A DNA stretch of 64,000 bases. It comes from Poriferisodalis sp965262965 (GTDB lineage: Bacteria; Actinomycetota; Acidimicrobiia; Acidimicrobiales; Poriferisodalaceae). Position 1 is the stretch's first letter; every line of letters starts with the position of its first letter. The translations under genes were made by a program, and so were the position numbers. A model generated the notes under the pieces. It searched no databases. It saw nothing but the letters and a program-made list of their open reading frames with translations, and was not told the DNA's origin. Shown here in pieces: positions 26,821 through 35,662 of the stretch. The DNA is taken from positions 434,001 through 498,000 of the forward strand of contig NZ_OZ253573.1 in the NCBI RefSeq assembly GCF_965262965.1. Reading direction: 5' to 3'.

Positions 26821-27456
26821 TCAGAACCTGGCGTCAGGATCGCCCCAGCCGGTGAAATCGTCGAGATAGTCGGTGTCGTCGTTGAGCGCTTCATCGCGCG
26901 GACGGTCGACGGCGTAGTTGAGCGCGCCGTTGATGTCGTTCTCCCACACCTCACGCGGCAGGTCGTAGAGCACTTCGACGCCGTATCCGTTGGGGTCGGT
27001 GATGTAGATGCTGTGCGTCATGCCGTGGTCAGTGCGGCGACCGATCCTCACGCCGTTGTCCATCAAATACTGGACCTGGGACAGCCACGACTCGCGATCG
27101 GGATACGTGATGGCGATGTGGTTGACCGCACATCCTCCGCTTCCCAGTGTCCATTTCTCCGGGGGCGGCGCCAGGTCGTCCTGTTCCATGAGCGCTATGT
27201 CGTGGTGGTGCTGGCCTTCTTCGGCGTCCCGTGTTCCGCTGTAGAAGCGCATCGTGGGGCGCTGGCGACCGTCGGGTGCTGCCACCAGGTTGCCGACCTG
27301 GCGGAATCCGAGCAGGTTGGACCAGAAGTGGTGGGATTCTTCGATGTCACGCACGTTGAGGACGAGGTGGTTGACGCCGCGGGGTGCAACGGGCTCGGTC
27401 CGCTTCGGCACCTCGGGTGCGGGAGGTGCCTCGGTACTGCTGTCGGTCGCCGTCAT
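26821..27456 (-). CDS. VOC-family extradiol dioxygenase-like protein
   Basis: 211-residue protein with a single vicinal-oxygen-chelate module pair and a complete metal triad: His30 (GVNHLVLNVRD), His113 (AVNHIAITYPD) and Glu161 (GVEVLYDLP). This is the catechol 2,3-dioxygenase/glyoxalase type, so Fe(II) ring cleavage or a related reaction is likely. ATG 27456 has AGGGAGC upstream. It is the last of three same-strand genes with an acyl-CoA dehydrogenase and an enoyl-CoA hydratase-like protein, which together fit degradation of a ring-containing or aromatic-derived compound. The N-terminal 25 residues are a Pro/Thr-rich leader. Confidence 0.8.
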   Translation of the reverse strand: MTATDSSTEAPPAPEVPKRTEPVAPRGVNHLVLNVRDIEESHHFWSNLLGFRQVGNLVAAPDGRQRPTMRFYSGTRDAEEGQHHHDIALMEQDDLAPPPEKWTLGSGGCAVNHIAITYPDRESWLSQVQYLMDNGVRIGRRTDHGMTHSIYITDPNGYGVEVLYDLPREVWENDINGALNYAVDRPRDEALNDDTDYLDDFTGWGDPDARF

Positions 27457-27470
27457 CGCTGCTCCCTGGC

Positions 27471-27501
27471 TGACTTGATCGACTGACTTGATCGACTGAC
27501 T
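27471..27501. repeat. 13-bp tandem repeat, 2.4 copies, before the VOC gene
   Basis: TGACTTGATCGAC at 27471-27483 and 27484-27496 followed by a partial TGACT. It lies in the spacer between the acyl-CoA dehydrogenase stop and the VOC start, and lengthens that spacer. Confidence 0.9.
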
Positions 27502-27514
27502 GTTCTGACGTGCC

Positions 27515-28744
27515 TCAGTTGCGCGGCACTTCGAGCCACGGGATGTCCTTGTCGATCCGTGGTTCGCCCGGGAGCCCCAGGACCTGCTCGCCCAGGATGT
27601 TCCGCATGATCTCCGAGGTGCCGCCCTCGATGGAGTTGGCGCGTACGCGCAGGAAACCGTGCTGCACGCCGCCGTCGGACCCGTCCACCGACAGGTCGCC
27701 GGGGCGGCGGAACGTGTAGTCGTAACCGACAAGCCCTTCGGCACCCATCATGTCCACCGCACAGGTCATAAGCGCCTGGTTCAGCTCGGCATAGGCCAGC
27801 TTGGCGATGGACATCTCGGGCCCGGGATTGCCTTTGCGCCGGTTGACCCCTGCGCGCATATTCGTGAGGCGCAGCACTTCCGCACGGGTCCACAGCTTCG
27901 TGAGCCGATCTCGAGTGACGTCGTCGCGGTCAGCGTCGGGCCGCTGGTTCCACAGCTTCATCAGCACCGCGATCGGTCCCGATCCCTGCTTGGGCGGTGC
28001 GCCGCTGCCGGCGCCGATGGCATTGCGCTCGTTCATCAGCGTGGTCAGCGACACCCGCCAGCCGTCACCGACGTCGCCGACGCGGCTCGCATCGGGCACA
28101 CGGACATCGGTCATGTAGACCTCGTTGAATTCGGCCTCGCCGGTGATCTGGCGCAGCGGGCGCACCTCCACACCGGGCGACTTCATGTCGAGTGCGAAGT
28201 AGGTGAGCCCCCGGTGCTTGGGCACCTCGGGATTCGTGCGCGTTACGAGCATGCCGTAGTCGCCGAGGTGGGCCAGCGTGTTCCACACCTTCTGGCCGTT
28301 CACGATCCACTCGTCGCCGTCGAGCACCGCTCGGGTCGCCAGCCCGGCGAAGTCGCTGCCCGCACCCGGTTCGCTGAACAGCTGGCACCAGAGTTCCTCG
28401 CCGGTGAACATCGGCCGCAAGAAGCGCTGCTTGACCTCTTCGCTGCCGTGAGTGTGGATGGTCGGCCCGGCCAGGTGCATGAAAAAGGTGACGGGCTTCA
28501 TCGGCCGCCCGCCGGCTGCCCGCAGCCGCTCCTCGACCCGGCGCTGGAGCTGTGGCCTGACGCTCAGGCCGCCGTGCCCCTCGTCGAAGTACACCCAAGC
28601 GAGACCGGCGTCGAACTGTGCCCCGCGGAACTCGGCATAGCTCAGCTGCTTGGGGTCGTGCGATGCCAGCAGTTCGTCGATGGCGGCGTCAACCCGCGTC
28701 GCGGCGGCATCGGCGGTCGTCGGTGCTTCGAGCGTGTCGGTCAT
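27515..28744 (-). CDS. acyl-CoA dehydrogenase
   Basis: 409-residue acyl-CoA dehydrogenase. Visible: QLFSEPGAGSDFAGL (FAD/substrate block), VNGQKVWNTLAHLGDYGML, and the C-terminal VRANSIEGGTSEIMRNILGE that carries the usual GTSEI signature. Unlike the enzyme at the left edge, it belongs to the group seen in steroid and terpenoid catabolism in actinobacteria (long N-terminal helical part). I start at ATG 28744; it lies 39 bp before the enoyl-CoA hydratase-like gene stop, on the same strand. Substrate unknown. Confidence 0.9.
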   Translation of the reverse strand: MTDTLEAPTTADAAATRVDAAIDELLASHDPKQLSYAEFRGAQFDAGLAWVYFDEGHGGLSVRPQLQRRVEERLRAAGGRPMKPVTFFMHLAGPTIHTHGSEEVKQRFLRPMFTGEELWCQLFSEPGAGSDFAGLATRAVLDGDEWIVNGQKVWNTLAHLGDYGMLVTRTNPEVPKHRGLTYFALDMKSPGVEVRPLRQITGEAEFNEVYMTDVRVPDASRVGDVGDGWRVSLTTLMNERNAIGAGSGAPPKQGSGPIAVLMKLWNQRPDADRDDVTRDRLTKLWTRAEVLRLTNMRAGVNRRKGNPGPEMSIAKLAYAELNQALMTCAVDMMGAEGLVGYDYTFRRPGDLSVDGSDGGVQHGFLRVRANSIEGGTSEIMRNILGEQVLGLPGEPRIDKDIPWLEVPRN

Positions 28745-28783
28745 GGGGCCAGTCTGCCAGCACTGCAGCAATCCCGAGACGGG

Positions 28784-29617
28784 TCAGTAGCGCTCGCCCG
28801 GGAACGAAGGATCGGTCTTGGCCAAGAACGCCTCTGCGCCGTGCGACATGTTGCGCGGGATGAGCACCGCTTGGTGGCCCATCTCGACATCAAGCTGGTC
28901 GGCGAGATCACGCTGCATGGCGCCATCGACCGCTGATCGGATTCTCGCCATTGCCGCCGGGGAACTGCGCCGAAGCACATCGACGACCTGTGCCACCGCA
29001 GTGTCGAGGTCGGCGTCGTCAACCGTCTTCCACACCAGGCCCCACTCGGCGGCTTGATCTGCCGTGACGCGCTCTCCGAGCAGCGTCATGCCCAGCGCCC
29101 GTGCCCGACCGACCCGCATCGGGAGCTGCCAGGTCGTGCCTAGGTCAGGGACGATGCCGAGCCGAGGGCCGAACGTTGCGACGAAGAATGCCGATCGGGC
29201 TGCGATAGCGATGTCGCACGAGAGGGCCAGACCAATGCCGCCGCCAGCGGTGACGCCGTTGATACGGGCGACCGTCGGCACCGGACACTCGGCCACCGCT
29301 CGGATGGCGGGATGAAACACGTTGTCCATCGAGTCGGTCGTGGCATCGTCCGGAGCCTGGAGATCGACGTCTTCGGCACCATCGGCGACCGCACCGCGCA
29401 GGTCAGCGCCCGAGCAGAATCCTCGTCCAGCCCCGGTGAGAATCACCGCACGAACGTCGTCGTCGGCCGCCACCATGGCGAACGCTTCGCTGATGTCGTT
29501 CATGAAGTCGTCGTTCATGGAGTTCAGCGTCTCGGGACGGTTGAGCGTCACCGTGGCGACCTCGCCGTCGACGCTGAAATTGACCGTGCCGTTCGACGGT
29601 TGAGGGTGGCTGCTCAT
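28784..29617 (-). CDS. enoyl-CoA hydratase/isomerase (PaaG-like)
   Basis: 277-residue crotonase-fold enzyme. The first oxyanion-hole segment is GAGRGFCSGADLRG and the second GVTAGGGIGLALSCD. Instead of the hydratase Glu, the segment RLGIVPDLGTTWQLP carries Asp, as in PaaG-type isomerases and some dienoyl-CoA isomerases, so isomerase activity is as likely as hydration. ATG 29617 has GAAGGGG upstream; ten further codons upstream are open but unlike the family. First of a three-gene group with the acyl-CoA dehydrogenase and the VOC protein. Confidence 0.85.
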   Translation of the reverse strand: MSSHPQPSNGTVNFSVDGEVATVTLNRPETLNSMNDDFMNDISEAFAMVAADDDVRAVILTGAGRGFCSGADLRGAVADGAEDVDLQAPDDATTDSMDNVFHPAIRAVAECPVPTVARINGVTAGGGIGLALSCDIAIAARSAFFVATFGPRLGIVPDLGTTWQLPMRVGRARALGMTLLGERVTADQAAEWGLVWKTVDDADLDTAVAQVVDVLRRSSPAAMARIRSAVDGAMQRDLADQLDVEMGHQAVLIPRNMSHGAEAFLAKTDPSFPGERY

Positions 29618-29788
29618 GCTGGCCCCTTCTGCAGAGTTGCCGATCACGGGCCCAGCGCCCGTATGCAGGGTTGCAGCGTAGATCTGCTCGTCGGATCCGC
29701 GCAGGCCGGCGCTGAGTGCCCCAGCGAGCGCGCCAATGAAGAACCGACGACGCCGAGCACCGCAGTGCCGGAACGGGCGGCTACTTGG

Positions 29789-30013
29789 CTACTTGTAGCG
29801 GTAGGTGATACGGCCGCGGGTGAGGTCGTACGCAGAGACCTCCACCTGCACCCGGTCGCCGGGGAGGATGCGGATGTGGTGCTTGCGCATCTTGCCGCTC
29901 AGGTGCCCCAGCACCTCATGCCCGTTGTCGAGCTGGATGCGGAAATGGCCGCCCTTGAGGGCTTCGACGGTCTTGCCTTCAAGCAAGATGGCGTCGTCTT
30001 TGACTTTGGGCAC
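29789..30013 (-). CDS. infA: translation initiation factor IF-1
   Basis: 74-residue OB-fold protein, full length for IF-1. Conserved pieces: DDAILLEGKTVEAL, GHEVLGHLSGKMRKHHIRI and YDLTRGRITYRYK. It binds the A-site of the 30S subunit during initiation. Here it stands alone: no rpmJ, rpsM or rpsK follow, and its strand neighbours are catabolic genes. Confidence 0.95.
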   Translation of the reverse strand: MPKVKDDAILLEGKTVEALKGGHFRIQLDNGHEVLGHLSGKMRKHHIRILPGDRVQVEVSAYDLTRGRITYRYK

Positions 30014-30140
30014 GTAGGTTCTTTCGTTGGAAACAGTCGGTGCGTTGGCGCTTTGGCCGAGCGCACAGACCAGTACATGGTAGCCGAGGGCGCCTCAGGG
30101 CGTCTGCCCGACGTGTCCGCGCCCGGCCGGCAAACCTCGC

Positions 30141-30674
30141 TCAGTGGCGTTTCACGCCGCCGTACTTCATCCGAGTATCCGACATCGAAGCGAGCCGCAC
30201 CTCGTCGTTGTTGATATCGGCTGCCACGATTTCGCCTATGAACAGCGTGTGAGTGCCCAAGTCCACGCTGTGACGCACCTCGCAGTCCAACCAGGCCGCG
30301 GCATCGACGAACACTGGCGCCCCGGTGGCGGCTTCGTACATCGACCAGCCGTTCAGCGTCCCCGTCACCGACCCCTCAGCATCGCTCACTGCTTCATAGG
30401 CAGCAGGCTTGGAGAACTTCACGAACGGCCGGGTGTTCTGCGCGTCCCAGAGGTTCACGGTGAACGAGCCGCCGTCGGAGATCAGCCGGTGCGTGACGGC
30501 GGCATTCTCGACGCCGACGCCGATGAGCACCGGTTCCATCGACAACTGCGTGATCCAGCTGGCCGTCATGGCGTTGCGTTCCTCGCCGGAGCGAGAGCCG
30601 ACGAGAGCGAGCGCGTTGGGGATCTTCCACGTGACCCGATTGACCATTTCGTCGGCGAGGGCGGCGTTGCTCAT
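30141..30674 (-). CDS. flavin reductase-like domain protein
   Basis: 177-residue split-barrel flavin-binding protein of the flavin reductase (DIM6/NTAB) family. Typical opening VTWKIPNALALVGSRSGEERNAMTA followed by PVLIGVGVENAAVTHRLI and FTVNLWD. These proteins bind FMN or FAD and often feed reduced flavin to a monooxygenase. A Baeyer-Villiger-type gene is 5 kb away but uses its own NADPH-FAD chemistry, so no partner is evident. ATG 30674. Confidence 0.85.
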   Translation of the reverse strand: MSNAALADEMVNRVTWKIPNALALVGSRSGEERNAMTASWITQLSMEPVLIGVGVENAAVTHRLISDGGSFTVNLWDAQNTRPFVKFSKPAAYEAVSDAEGSVTGTLNGWSMYEAATGAPVFVDAAAWLDCEVRHSVDLGTHTLFIGEIVAADINNDEVRLASMSDTRMKYGGVKRH

Positions 30675-30944
30675 GTGAGAACCCTACGTAGGTCACCAAC
30701 GTCTGGTGCTACCAGTCGGTCTAGGCGTGGCGAGGTCAGCCGCAACACATGTGGGCGTTGAGCCCGGCTTGAGTCAGTTCTTGCCTCAATGCGGAACCCG
30801 AGTCGAAGGGGCGGAGGTACTCAGCGCCGCTTGCAAGGAATGCGGCTAGTGCTGTGTCGGCCAACGTTTGCGTTGGAGTCGGTTCGGGTGCGGAGGTGTC
30901 GTTTCGAGGTTTTCGTCTAACACCCCCTATTTACAGTGATTGTC

Positions 30945-32510
30945 ATGACGCACACCGACGTTCGTAGCGAACTGGCGGCGAGAATGCCGACAGGTTCCAT
31001 GCCGGCGGACGACGCAGCTATGACCGTGCCATCTCCGATGGCCTCGCCGATCGAGTCGGTTGGGCCGTCTTTGCCTTCGGCGGAGAGTGTGTTGTCGGTG
31101 CTGTGCGGAGCACGTGACGTTGTTACCCGAGCATCGCGGGTGCCACTGGGCGGAACAGACTGCGAGACGCTCAGCGACGTCATCGCCGCTGCGTCACGAC
31201 TGCGGTCAGCAACAGACGCACTGCTGCTCGCAACAACCGCCGCACTCGAAGCCGCCCGTGCGGGTTCGGGCCGTTCGGCGTTGCGTGACCGGGCGCGTGT
31301 GAGCAAGCGCTATGCCAAGCGCACCGTGGAGGTCAGCGAGCAGGTCGCTCAGATGCCGAACGTGGCTCGCGGCCTGGCTGTCGGCGAGCTGAACGTCGAG
31401 CACGCGGCTGTGCTCGCCGACGCTGCGCGGCGCACGAGCCCTGACGCGGTCAACACCGCATCGGAACTGCTCGAAGCCGCCGCGGTGGTCTCGCCTGAGA
31501 CGCTGCGCGAGCAAGCCAAGAAGTTTGCGGCCCGTCACGACCCCGCCGCCGCTGAGACCGAATTGGGCCGGCAGCGCAGTGAGCGTTGTGCTTCGTTGTT
31601 TGTCGATGAGTCCACTGGTATGGGTGTGCTGCACGCCGAGTTCGACCCGGTCAGCTTCGCGTTGGTGCGCCAGGCGTTCGAGAAATACAACGACGCGTTG
31701 TGGCGTCTCGACGGCGGACGAGACGGCACACCCGACCAGATCCGCGACAACCGCCAGCGTCTCGCGGACAGCCTGTTTGAAATGATCACCGACCGCAACG
31801 CCCTGGCCACTATCGGTCACCCTGCCGCACACACCCCCAACCAGCACAGCAACACCCAAGCAAGCCACCACGACCACACCGAAGCACACCGGCACAGCAA
31901 CACCGAAGCGGGCCAGCGGGGCAGCCGCGCCAAACACCACCTGGGCGACGGTGCCGACCCTGGCCACAGCGACGGTGCTGGCCCACACGACCCCGCAGGA
32001 CGCTCGATCCAGCACTGGCGGCCAGCCCAGGCGCCCAACCAGCTCGTTATCATCGCCGAGATCAGCGTCATCGACGGCACCAAGCCCGACGGAACCTGCG
32101 AACTGCTCGGCGCCGGACCAGTCCCGCCGTCACTCTTGGACAACCTCTCACCCGACACGCGCATCGCAGGCGCTCTGTTCGACACCAACGGGGAGATCCT
32201 GTGGCTCGGACGCAGCCGTCGACACGCCAGCGCCGCCCAGCAACTCGCCGTGGCTGTACGCGACCGCGGCTGCGTGCTGTGCCGCTCACCCATGCACCGC
32301 TGCGACTACCACCACATCGACGAATGGGCAGCCGACAACGGCAACACCGACACCCCGAACCTCGCAGCCCTCTGCAACGACTGCCACGACAAGCTCCACA
32401 AGAACGACCAGCGACTTGAGCGACGCCCTGGCCCCAGCAGATGGACCACCACACACCGCTCTAACACCGCCGGCCTAACCAGCCACAAGATGGCGAAAGG
32501 TCCACCGTGA
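30945..32510 (+). CDS. 13E12-repeat (DUF222) HNH endonuclease-like protein
   Basis: About 521-residue protein of the actinobacterial 13E12 group: an N-terminal alpha-helical DUF222 region and a C-terminal HNH nuclease with CVLCRSPMHRCDYHHIDEW and LAALCNDCHDKLHK, holding the two CxxC zinc pairs and the HH catalytic motif. Between them is a 70-residue His/Gln/Ser-rich low-complexity stretch. I start at ATG 30945; an in-frame GTG nine bases earlier is possible. Members occur in many copies per genome and are thought to be mobile-element-related nucleases, but the role is unclear. About 270 bp of spacer precede it. Confidence 0.85.
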   Translation: MTHTDVRSELAARMPTGSMPADDAAMTVPSPMASPIESVGPSLPSAESVLSVLCGARDVVTRASRVPLGGTDCETLSDVIAAASRLRSATDALLLATTAALEAARAGSGRSALRDRARVSKRYAKRTVEVSEQVAQMPNVARGLAVGELNVEHAAVLADAARRTSPDAVNTASELLEAAAVVSPETLREQAKKFAARHDPAAAETELGRQRSERCASLFVDESTGMGVLHAEFDPVSFALVRQAFEKYNDALWRLDGGRDGTPDQIRDNRQRLADSLFEMITDRNALATIGHPAAHTPNQHSNTQASHHDHTEAHRHSNTEAGQRGSRAKHHLGDGADPGHSDGAGPHDPAGRSIQHWRPAQAPNQLVIIAEISVIDGTKPDGTCELLGAGPVPPSLLDNLSPDTRIAGALFDTNGEILWLGRSRRHASAAQQLAVAVRDRGCVLCRSPMHRCDYHHIDEWAADNGNTDTPNLAALCNDCHDKLHKNDQRLERRPGPSRWTTTHRSNTAGLTSHKMAKGPP

Positions 32511-32701
32511 TCCCACCCTCGCGGCCGGCGACACCACCGCCGACAACGCCACCACCATTGATGCTCGTGACACGCCCACCAACACCACCGCCGACGACAT
32601 CGTGAACGTTTGCGGTCTCAGCACTAACGTGGCCGTCGCGGCCTCGGGTTGATCCAACCCGAGAGCAGGGGCGCGTTCGCGGCGAGCACGGGGTTTACGA
32701 C

Positions 32702-34375
32702 ATGGCTTACGACCTGAAGATCACAGGCGGAACGATCATCGACGGGACTGGAGCTCCTCGCTACGTCGGCGACGTGGGCATCTCGGACGGCAAGGTCGTG
32801 GCGCTCGGGTCGGCGCCCGCTGAAGCTGCGCAGACCATCGACGCCACCGGGCGCATCGTGTGCCCCGGGTTCGTGGACATCCACACGCACTACGACGCGC
32901 AGATCATGTGGGACCGGCTGGTCAGCTGCTCGCCGTGGCACGGCGTGACGACCATTGTGATGGGCAATTGCGGCTTCTCAGTCGCGCCCACCCGTCCTGA
33001 GCACCGCGACCTCATCATGCGAACGCTCGAGAACGTGGAAGGCATGAGCGTGGACGCCCTTCGAGCTGGCCTGGGCGACTGGGGCTTCGAGACCTTCCCG
33101 CAGTACCTCGACGCGCTGGAGTCGAGCGGTTCCGCGGTCAACATGGCGGCTCTCATCGGCCACACCGCCGCCCGCATGTACGTGATGGGCGAAGAGGCCA
33201 CCGAGCGAGAAGGCACCCCCGAAGAGATCGCTGCTCAGCGCGACCTGGTGGCCGAGGCGCTGCGAGCCGGGGCGCTCGGCTTCGCAACCTCCAAGGCACC
33301 TACCCACGTCGGCTACGAAGGACGTCCGGTGCCCAGCCGCGCCGCGACCACCGACGAGATCATCGAGATCGCCCAGGCGCTGGGCGACGTGGGCGGCGTG
33401 ATGCAGGCCACGGTGGGTCGGGGCCTGAGCCACGACGAGTTCGCACGCATCGCCGAGACCACTGGGGCGCACGTGAGCTGGACGGCGCTGCTTGGGTCAG
33501 CACGCGGCCCCGGCAGCCACCGTGTCGAATTGGAGCGTGCGCGCGAGATCGCCGCGCGTGGCCTGCCGGTCTTCCCGCAGGTCGCCGTGCAGCCCATCCA
33601 GTTCGAGATGAGCTGGAAGGCGCCATTCATCTACGAAGCCCTGCGCTGCTTCGCGCCGGTCTCCAAGAGCAATCTCGAAGGTCGCAAGCGCTACTACGCC
33701 GACACCGACTGGCGGGCCGAGTTCAAGGAAAAGGCCGGCAACGGCGGCAAGATCGGCGACCGCTGGGCTCGAACCGAAGTCAGCTACCTGCCCCACAACC
33801 CAGAGCTCGAAGGCCGCAACGTGCAGCAGATGGCCGACGATGCCGGCCAGGACCCGGTGGACTGGGTGCTCGACATGGCGCTCGAGGCCGACCTGGAAAT
33901 GCGCGTCATCCAGGACGTGATCAACCACGACCCCGACGACATCGACGAGCTGCTGCATGACCCCACGACGGTGATCGGGCTCTCCGATGCCGGGGCGCAC
34001 GCCAGCCAGCTGTGCGACGCCAAGTACTCCACGGAGTTCCTGCAGACCTTCGTGCGGAGTCGAGGCAGCTTTGACCTCGAGACCGCTGTCCACATGCTGA
34101 CCCAGCGCCCCGCTGAGGTGTTCGGCATTTCCGATCGCGGCACGCTGGCGCAAGGCAAGCCGGCCGACGTCGTGGTGTTCGACGCCGACGAGGTCGGCCA
34201 TCTGGGCAAGCGGCGGGTCTACGACCTTCCCGCCGGTGCCGACCGCCTCATTTCTGATGCGAAGGGCATCGACGCAGTGATCGTGAACGGCACCGTCATT
34301 CGCCGCGACGGCACCGATGCAGTCGACCCGCACGGCCCGCTGCCAGGCAAGCTGCTGCGCAACGGCAAGGCCTGA
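32702..34375 (+). CDS. N-acyl-D-amino-acid deacylase/D-aminoacylase-like amidohydrolase
   Basis: 557-residue amidohydrolase. Metal motif His61-x-His63 in VDIHTHYDAQ, the family Cys90 in MGNCGFSVAP that bridges metal in D-aminoacylase, and a C-terminal beta region (GTLAQGKPADVVVFD). It hydrolyses an amide bond, in characterised relatives N-acyl-D-amino acids or related dipeptides. ATG 32702 is preceded by a short AT-poor spacer. It lies 124 bp before the threonine aldolase gene on the same strand. Confidence 0.85.
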   Translation: MAYDLKITGGTIIDGTGAPRYVGDVGISDGKVVALGSAPAEAAQTIDATGRIVCPGFVDIHTHYDAQIMWDRLVSCSPWHGVTTIVMGNCGFSVAPTRPEHRDLIMRTLENVEGMSVDALRAGLGDWGFETFPQYLDALESSGSAVNMAALIGHTAARMYVMGEEATEREGTPEEIAAQRDLVAEALRAGALGFATSKAPTHVGYEGRPVPSRAATTDEIIEIAQALGDVGGVMQATVGRGLSHDEFARIAETTGAHVSWTALLGSARGPGSHRVELERAREIAARGLPVFPQVAVQPIQFEMSWKAPFIYEALRCFAPVSKSNLEGRKRYYADTDWRAEFKEKAGNGGKIGDRWARTEVSYLPHNPELEGRNVQQMADDAGQDPVDWVLDMALEADLEMRVIQDVINHDPDDIDELLHDPTTVIGLSDAGAHASQLCDAKYSTEFLQTFVRSRGSFDLETAVHMLTQRPAEVFGISDRGTLAQGKPADVVVFDADEVGHLGKRRVYDLPAGADRLISDAKGIDAVIVNGTVIRRDGTDAVDPHGPLPGKLLRNGKA

Positions 34376-34499
34376 GCCGCTTGGCGGGCCTGCCGGGGCT
34401 GAGCTCCGGGCGCCGAATGGCTCAGCCCGAACAACCTTGTCCGAAGAGGCCAGCTCTGCGTACGTTGCACGGCGCAAGCCCCATGGCAGGCTTGCTGCC

Positions 34500-35504
34500 G
34501 TGATCGACCTGCGTTCCGACACCGTTTCTCGCCCGACCGCTGACATGCGGGTCGCCATGGCCGCAGCCGAGGTCGGGGACGACGTGTGGGGCGACGACCC
34601 CACCGTCAACGAACTGGAGCGTTACACCGCCGAACTGCTGGACACCGCAGCGGCTCTGTACGTGCCGAGCGGCACCCAGTCGAACCTGTGCGGACTCATG
34701 GCGCACTGCGAGCGGGGCGACGAGTACATCGTCGGCCACCACGCCCACACCTACATGTACGAGGGGGGCGGTGCAGCCGTGCTGGGGAGCATCCAGCCAC
34801 AGCCGGTACCGACCGACGACACCGGCATGCTCGACCTCGACGCGGCCACCGAGGCAGTGAAGCCCGACGACAGTCACTTCGCCCGCACCCGCCTGCTCTG
34901 CCTGGAGAACACCATCAACGGCAAGGTGCTGACAACCAAGCAGCACCAAGCCGCCCGGGACTTCGCCGACCAACACGGCCTGGGGCTGCATCTCGACGGC
35001 GCCCGGCTGTGGAACGCAGCTGTGTGGCTGGGCCTGTCCCCCGCCGAGGTTGCGGCGCCGTTCGACTCCGTGTCGGTGTGCCTGTCAAAGGGCCTGGGCG
35101 CCCCGGTGGGCTCGGTGCTGTGCGGCACCGAAGAGCTCGTGGGCAAGGCGCGGCGTTGGCGAAAGCTGCTCGGGGGCGGGATGCGTCAAGCCGGCATCAT
35201 CGCCGCGGGCGGGCTGTTCGCCCTGCAGCACCACATCGACCGGCTCGCCGACGACCACGCCAACGCGCAACGGCTCGCCGCCGGGCTGGACGCCATCGAC
35301 GGCATCACGGTCACGGACTGCGACACCAACATGGTCTTCTCGCAGCTCGAACGGCACGATCCCACGCTCAGCAAGCGTCTCGAAGGCCGTGGCGTGCTGG
35401 CCGATTGGCGATTCGGCCGCTCGCGGATGGTGCTGCACCTCGACGTCAGCGAAGCTGACGTCGACGCGACGCTAGAAGCCATCGCCGCCGAGCTAGCGAC
35501 GTAA
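34500..35504 (+). CDS. ltaE: low-specificity L-threonine aldolase
   Basis: 334-residue PLP enzyme of fold type I that splits L-threonine or L-allo-threonine to glycine and acetaldehyde. The Schiff-base lysine is Lys197 in SVCLSKGLGAPVGS. Other marks: DLRSDTVSRPT at the start, PSGTQSNL near 57 and HLDGARLWNA near 164. The start is the GTG at 34500, giving the canonical MIDLRSDT opening. Length matches the family. Confidence 0.93.
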   Translation: MIDLRSDTVSRPTADMRVAMAAAEVGDDVWGDDPTVNELERYTAELLDTAAALYVPSGTQSNLCGLMAHCERGDEYIVGHHAHTYMYEGGGAAVLGSIQPQPVPTDDTGMLDLDAATEAVKPDDSHFARTRLLCLENTINGKVLTTKQHQAARDFADQHGLGLHLDGARLWNAAVWLGLSPAEVAAPFDSVSVCLSKGLGAPVGSVLCGTEELVGKARRWRKLLGGGMRQAGIIAAGGLFALQHHIDRLADDHANAQRLAAGLDAIDGITVTDCDTNMVFSQLERHDPTLSKRLEGRGVLADWRFGRSRMVLHLDVSEADVDATLEAIAAELAT

Positions 35505-35662
35505 ACCCGGCTCGCAGCGCACAGACGGTTGCTACGATTCCCCAATAGAGGGCAGTGGCCGTCGCCAGAGCGGACGAACTTTGGCAGTACGACGGCCCCG
35601 CCCCTATTCCGAACATAGCCATGCGCTCCGGCGCGACACTATTGAATTTCAGTTGATATCAC

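Noticed and set aside
27659..28936. 425-codon plus-strand frame opposite the acyl-CoA dehydrogenase
   Set aside because: Antisense shadow; His/Val-rich composition typical of a complementary frame, and no start signal.
32511..32701. Thr/Asp-rich open frame after the 13E12 gene
   Set aside because: Out of frame with the 13E12 stop, no start, and low complexity; treated as spacer.
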